From Hymenobacter sedentarius (GTDB lineage Bacteria > Bacteroidota > Bacteroidia > Cytophagales > Hymenobacteraceae): a stretch of 64,000 nucleotides of DNA. Below the pieces are notes generated by a model. It did no database searches, had not been told where the DNA came from, and saw only the letters and a list, made by a program, of their open reading frames with translations. Within the stretch, counting starts at the first letter, position 1; each line of letters begins with the position of its first letter. The translations under genes were made by a program, and so were the position numbers. The DNA lies in assembly GCF_001507645.1 (NCBI RefSeq), contig NZ_CP013909.1:4712001-4776000 (forward strand), given 5' to 3'. This document shows positions 61,008 through 64,000 of this stretch, one piece after another.

Positions 61008-61958
61008 TTAATTCGCTAGTGGGTTCCAGCCGTGCAGCACGTTCTCGCGGGTGTAGAGCCGGACTTCGGCGTCGGTGAGCTGGTGCGACCACGGCACGCG
61101 CTGCTTGGGCGCGGCGCCGGGCCCGCGGCTTTGGTATTCGGCGTAGTAGGCCGTTTTCTTGTTACTTTCCTTATCCCAGGGATCCCAGCCCTCGGGCCGA
61201 ATCACGGCACTCATCTGGCAATTCAAAAACACGGTTTTGGCGTAGGGCCGCCAGGGCCGGCCCAGGCCGAAGCTACCGGCTGGCGCGTCGCCGCCAATGC
61301 GGCAGTTGCGGAACACGTAGCCAAACTGCGCCGTGTCGGGCGTAGACGCCGCCGTGACGTAGCCGCCTTTTTTGCAGAAAATCTCGCAGTCCTCAAACCA
61401 CGCCGTGCTCGAGCCAAAGATGAAATCCACGGTGCCTTCGATGTAGCAGTTCTTGTAAAACTGCCGGCTGCCGTAGCCATACGTGTACAGCGTGTCCTGA
61501 AACCCCAGGAAGCGGCAGTTTACAAAAGCGGCCTTGTCGCCGGCCACCCACATGGCCACCGCCTGCCCCACCGGCCCCGACGAATTGGCAAACGTCAGGT
61601 TCTCGGCCGAAAAATCAGCCCCGTAGATGTAGCAGCTCGCCGAGCCCGATGTGCCCTTGTCCTCCCCAAAAATGTTCTTCTTCTGGTTGTAGTCGTCGTA
61701 AGTCAGGATGGTTTTGTCGCGGTCTTCGCCGATGAGCTTCACCAGGTTTTTGGAACCGGCCAAAATGAGCTTCTCCTTGTAAGTGCCCTTCTTGATGAAG
61801 ATGGTGGTGACTTTCTTCCGAAAATCAGGCACGGCGTTGAAGGCCTCCTGCACGGTGCGAAACTTGCCGCTGCCGTCCTGCGCCACCACAAAATCATAGC
61901 CCCAGGCCCGGCCCAGCGTAAGGCAACTCAGGAACAGTAGCAACAGCAGCGGCTTCAT
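61008..61958 (-). CDS. Pectinesterase (CE8), second copy
   Basis: A 316-residue paralogue of the 60042 gene, and the first in the operon. Signal MKPLLLLLFLSCLTLGRAWG. Motifs: GSGKFRTVQEAFNAVPD, GQAVAMWVAGDKAAFVNC, GFQDTLYTYG, GTVDFIFGSSTAWFE and GLGRPWRPYAKT; all key residues appear conserved. The two proteins differ clearly in the N-terminal half, so the duplication is old. The first gene has an inserted segment around KKNIFGEDKGTSGSA. Together they suggest two specificities for ester pattern. Confidence 0.94.
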   Translation of the reverse strand: MKPLLLLLFLSCLTLGRAWGYDFVVAQDGSGKFRTVQEAFNAVPDFRKKVTTIFIKKGTYKEKLILAGSKNLVKLIGEDRDKTILTYDDYNQKKNIFGEDKGTSGSASCYIYGADFSAENLTFANSSGPVGQAVAMWVAGDKAAFVNCRFLGFQDTLYTYGYGSRQFYKNCYIEGTVDFIFGSSTAWFEDCEIFCKKGGYVTAASTPDTAQFGYVFRNCRIGGDAPAGSFGLGRPWRPYAKTVFLNCQMSAVIRPEGWDPWDKESNKKTAYYAEYQSRGPGAAPKQRVPWSHQLTDAEVRLYTRENVLHGWNPLAN

Positions 61959-62096
61959 AGACGGGCAGGTTTATTCAGTAAACCTAGTCGCTAAAGTCCT
62001 CGAAACCACCTTTTTTCTATGCAATCGTTGCCGGCAACGTTGCCGTTGCTCTCCCGCTTGTCATGCTTAGGCACGAACTGGGTGTATCGCGCCTTT

Positions 62097-62183
62097 TGTC
62101 ATGCAGAGCGCAGCGAAGCATCTTATCACGCCCCAACGATTGGTTCTGACCTGATAAGATGCTTCGCTGCGCTCTGCATAATA
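62097..62183. repeat. Palindromic repeat, GAAGCATCTTATC family (copy 6)
   Basis: Arms 62097-62129 and 62152-62183 with one or two mismatches, starting TGTCATGCAGAGCGCAG. It lies between the pectinesterase operon promoter and the fabI terminator. Confidence 0.9.
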
Positions 62184-62233
62184 GGCGCAGGGCGCCCGCT
62201 GCATAGCAGCAACTACATCTTCGAAAGTCAAAC

Positions 62234-62276
62234 CCACAAAAAAAAGCCCGACCTGACGGCCGGGCTTTTTTTGTGG
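62234..62276. terminator. Terminator of fabI
   Basis: CCACAAAAAAAAGCCCG with complement CGGGCTTTTTTTGTGG around a ten-base loop. On the minus strand it follows the fabI stop codon by a few bases. Confidence 0.88.
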
Positions 62277-62288
62277 TATTCTGGCTAA

Positions 62289-63113
62289 TTACTCGCCCGA
62301 AGCCTTCGTGAGCAGGTCCACTACCTCGGCCGATATACCGGTGGTGCTGAAGCCGCCGTCGTGCATCAGGTTTTGCATGGTCACGTAGCGGGTCAGGTCC
62401 GAGAACATGGCGATGCAATAATCAGCGCAGGCTTCGGCCGGGGCGTTGCCCAGGGGCGACATCATGTCGGCGAAGTTGTAGAAGGCGTCGAAACCGGTGA
62501 TGCCGGTGCCGGCGGTGGTTTTGGTGGGCGACTGCGAGATGGTGTTCACGCGCACTTTCTTGAGCTTGCCAAAGCGCTGGCCGTAGCTACGGGCAATGCT
62601 TTCGAGCATGGCCTTGGCCTGGGTCATGTCGGTGTAGTCGAGGAAGGCGCGCTGAGCGGCGATGTAGCTCAGGGCCACGATGCTGCCCCACTCGTTCATG
62701 GCGTCCTGCTTCTCAGCCACGGCCATCATCTTGTGAAACGACATGGCCGACACGTCGATGGTCTGCTGGAAGAATTTGTAGTCCAGCTCGCCGTAGTGCT
62801 TCTTCTTGCGGATGTTGGCGCTCATGCCAATGCTGTGCAGCACGAAGTCAATCTTGCCGCCCAGCTTCTCCTGCGCACCCGAAAACAGCGCTTCCAGCTC
62901 TTCCGTCGACGTCGCATCGGCCGGGATGATGGGGGCGTTGCATTCCTCGCTCAGCTTGTTGATTTCGCCCATGCGCATTGCCAGCGGGGCATTGGTGAGC
63001 ACAAAGCGGGCACCTTCCGCGTGAGCTTTTTGAGCTACTTTCCAGGCGATGGATTGGTCGTTGAGGGCGCCGGAGATGATTCCGACTTTACCGGCGAGGA
63101 GGTTGTTAGCCAT
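62289..63113 (-). CDS. fabI: Enoyl-[acyl-carrier-protein] reductase (NADH)
   Basis: A 274-residue FabI that reduces enoyl-ACP in the last step of each fatty acid elongation round. Start MANNLLAGKVGIISGALNDQ contains the FabI-type GxxxxxS nucleotide loop; the catalytic Tyr160 and Lys167 sit in YTDMTQAK, with Tyr150 in the preceding LSYIAAQ segment. VRVNTISQSPTKTTAGTGIT is another signature. It is followed on the same strand by its terminator; recN lies upstream on the same strand. Confidence 0.96.
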   Translation of the reverse strand: MANNLLAGKVGIISGALNDQSIAWKVAQKAHAEGARFVLTNAPLAMRMGEINKLSEECNAPIIPADATSTEELEALFSGAQEKLGGKIDFVLHSIGMSANIRKKKHYGELDYKFFQQTIDVSAMSFHKMMAVAEKQDAMNEWGSIVALSYIAAQRAFLDYTDMTQAKAMLESIARSYGQRFGKLKKVRVNTISQSPTKTTAGTGITGFDAFYNFADMMSPLGNAPAEACADYCIAMFSDLTRYVTMQNLMHDGGFSTTGISAEVVDLLTKASGE

Positions 63114-63116
63114 TTA

Positions 63117-63231
63117 GGTGAAATAGTGAGTTGGTGAGATGGTGAGTAGCCCGCCGCCCGGGCGTTGGGCGCAAACGCGTGGCAAGTTAGCAAATACCCT
63201 TGCCCCGCGCCCACCAACTCACTATTTCACC
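63117..63231. repeat. Inverted repeat spanning recN stop and fabI leader
   Basis: Arms 63117-63136 and 63212-63231 are exact 20-base inverted repeats of GGTGAAATAGTGAGTTGGTG. The right arm contains the recN stop codon (63222-63224). Low-complexity words such as GGTGAG repeat on the left side. Confidence 0.8.
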
Positions 63232-64000
63232 ACCTCACCACTCGCCACCTCGCCCCGCAGCGCCAGCAACTCGCGGGCGCTCTGGAAGGCATTTTCGCTG
63301 GGCTTGGCGCCCGCAATCATGTGGGCGATTTCCTTGATGCGGTCGTCCTGGTTCAGCTCGCGGATGCGGCTCACCGTGCGGTCGGCGCGGTCTTCCTTGT
63401 ACACGAAGTAGTGCACGTCGCCGGCTGCAGCCATTTGCGGTAAGTGCGAAATAGCCACCAACTGGTGCTTCTGCGCCATCTGCTGCATCATGCGGCCCAC
63501 TTTCACGGCAATTTCGCCGGAAATACCGGTGTCGATTTCGTCGAATACGATTGTGGGCAAGGCCGTTTTATCAGCCAACATGTACTTGATGCACAGCATC
63601 AGGCGCGAGAATTCACCGCCTGACGCGGCTTTGCTCAGCGTCTGAGGCTGGGCGCCTTTGTTGGCCGTGAAGAGGATGCTCACCACGTCGGTGCCGCTGG
63701 TGGCGGGCGCGCCAACGCTGTGCTGCACCACGATGCGGGCGTGCGGCATGCCGAGGTCGGCCAGCAGCAAACCCAGCTGCTTTTCGAAGGTGGGGAACGA
63801 CTTGCGGCGGCTTTCCGAGAGCTTGGCCGCTTGCTTGGTCACGGCCGCCAAGGCCGCATCCGAATCCTTGCGCAGGCGGTTAATTTCTTTGTCCAGGTTC
63901 AGCACGGAGCTTACTTTTTGGCGCAGGCTGTCGCGCACGGCAATAAGGGCCGACAGGTCGCGGGCCTGGTGCTTGCGCTGCAGGGTGTAGAGCACGTTGA
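63222..64000 (-). CDS. recN: DNA repair protein RecN (C-terminal part, runs off window)
   Basis: The frame is open past base 64000; the GTG at 63995 is internal (preceded in frame by Asn-Val-Leu codons). About 259 residues are visible. A coiled-coil segment is followed by the ABC-type head: TLSKAASGGEFSRLMLCIKY (signature), then PTIVFDEIDTGISGEIAVKV (Walker B) and LVAISHLPQMAAAGDVHYFV. This matches the C-terminal half of RecN, an SMC-like ATPase that acts in double-strand break repair. The N-terminal Walker A lies outside. Confidence 0.95.
   Translation of the reverse strand, partial: NVLYTLQRKHQARDLSALIAVRDSLRQKVSSVLNLDKEINRLRKDSDAALAAVTKQAAKLSESRRKSFPTFEKQLGLLLADLGMPHARIVVQHSVGAPATSGTDVVSILFTANKGAQPQTLSKAASGGEFSRLMLCIKYMLADKTALPTIVFDEIDTGISGEIAVKVGRMMQQMAQKHQLVAISHLPQMAAAGDVHYFVYKEDRADRTVSRIRELNQDDRIKEIAHMIAGAKPSENAFQSARELLALRGEVASGEVVK

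Overview
The window is GC-rich DNA of a Bacteroidota bacterium. A Hymenobacter-like member of the Cytophagales is the best fit. The reasons are a SusC/SusD pair with GH43 enzymes, two proteins with type IX secretion (T9SS) C-terminal sorting tails, Bacteroidota-style -7 boxes (TAnnTTTG), a DAHP synthase-chorismate mutase fusion and several lipoproteins. The genus is inferred from gene content only; no rRNA gene is present.

Layout. 1-12 kb: the 5' end of a phospholipase-C-like gene, then a polysaccharide utilization locus with a GH43 on the minus strand, followed on the plus strand by a GH5-like enzyme, GH43, SusC, SusD, GH43 and a GH43 with an extra C-terminal domain. This set points to arabinan, arabinoxylan or pectin side chains. 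12-17.4 kb: two T9SS cargo genes in tandem that share tail, terminator and a ~277-bp upstream leader repeat but have unrelated passengers. 17.8-26 kb: a permease, two tRNA-Ser genes, a YihY membrane protein, a thioesterase, MltG, TsaC, an acyltransferase and WbqC. 26-35 kb: ClpC, an S9 peptidase, an acyl-CoA carboxylase subunit, an M42 aminopeptidase and a metal-receptor protein. 35-39.4 kb: a shikimate group (aroA, aroB, DAHP synthase/chorismate mutase). 39.5-55.8 kb: proline dehydrogenase, stress and envelope proteins, Prc protease, LysS, YtxH and CsbD-type proteins, a Kazal lipoprotein and small enzymes. 55.9-64 kb: mannonate dehydratase, broken genes, a 2-hydroxyacid dehydrogenase, two tandem pectinesterases, FabI and the 3' part of RecN.

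Functionally the clearest theme is pectin and hemicellulose use: SusCD import with surface or periplasmic GH43/GH5 enzymes, two pectinesterases that de-esterify homogalacturonan, and UxuA in hexuronate catabolism. The last two lie about 45-50 kb from the main locus. No regulator of the usual hybrid two-component or ECF sigma type is adjacent.

Intergenic space is rich in palindromes: a family of ~85-105 bp inverted repeats with a GAAGCATCTTATC-type arm, rho-independent terminators with greatly extended arms, and low-complexity inverted repeats. Three loci carry decayed genes: a lipoprotein with a one-base frameshift, a small ORF with an in-frame TAG, and a MmcQ/SDR deletion junction. I found no CRISPR array, phage, intact insertion sequence or recognised defence system. 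The most unusual structure is the pair of T9SS cassettes with a conserved, possibly structured leader.
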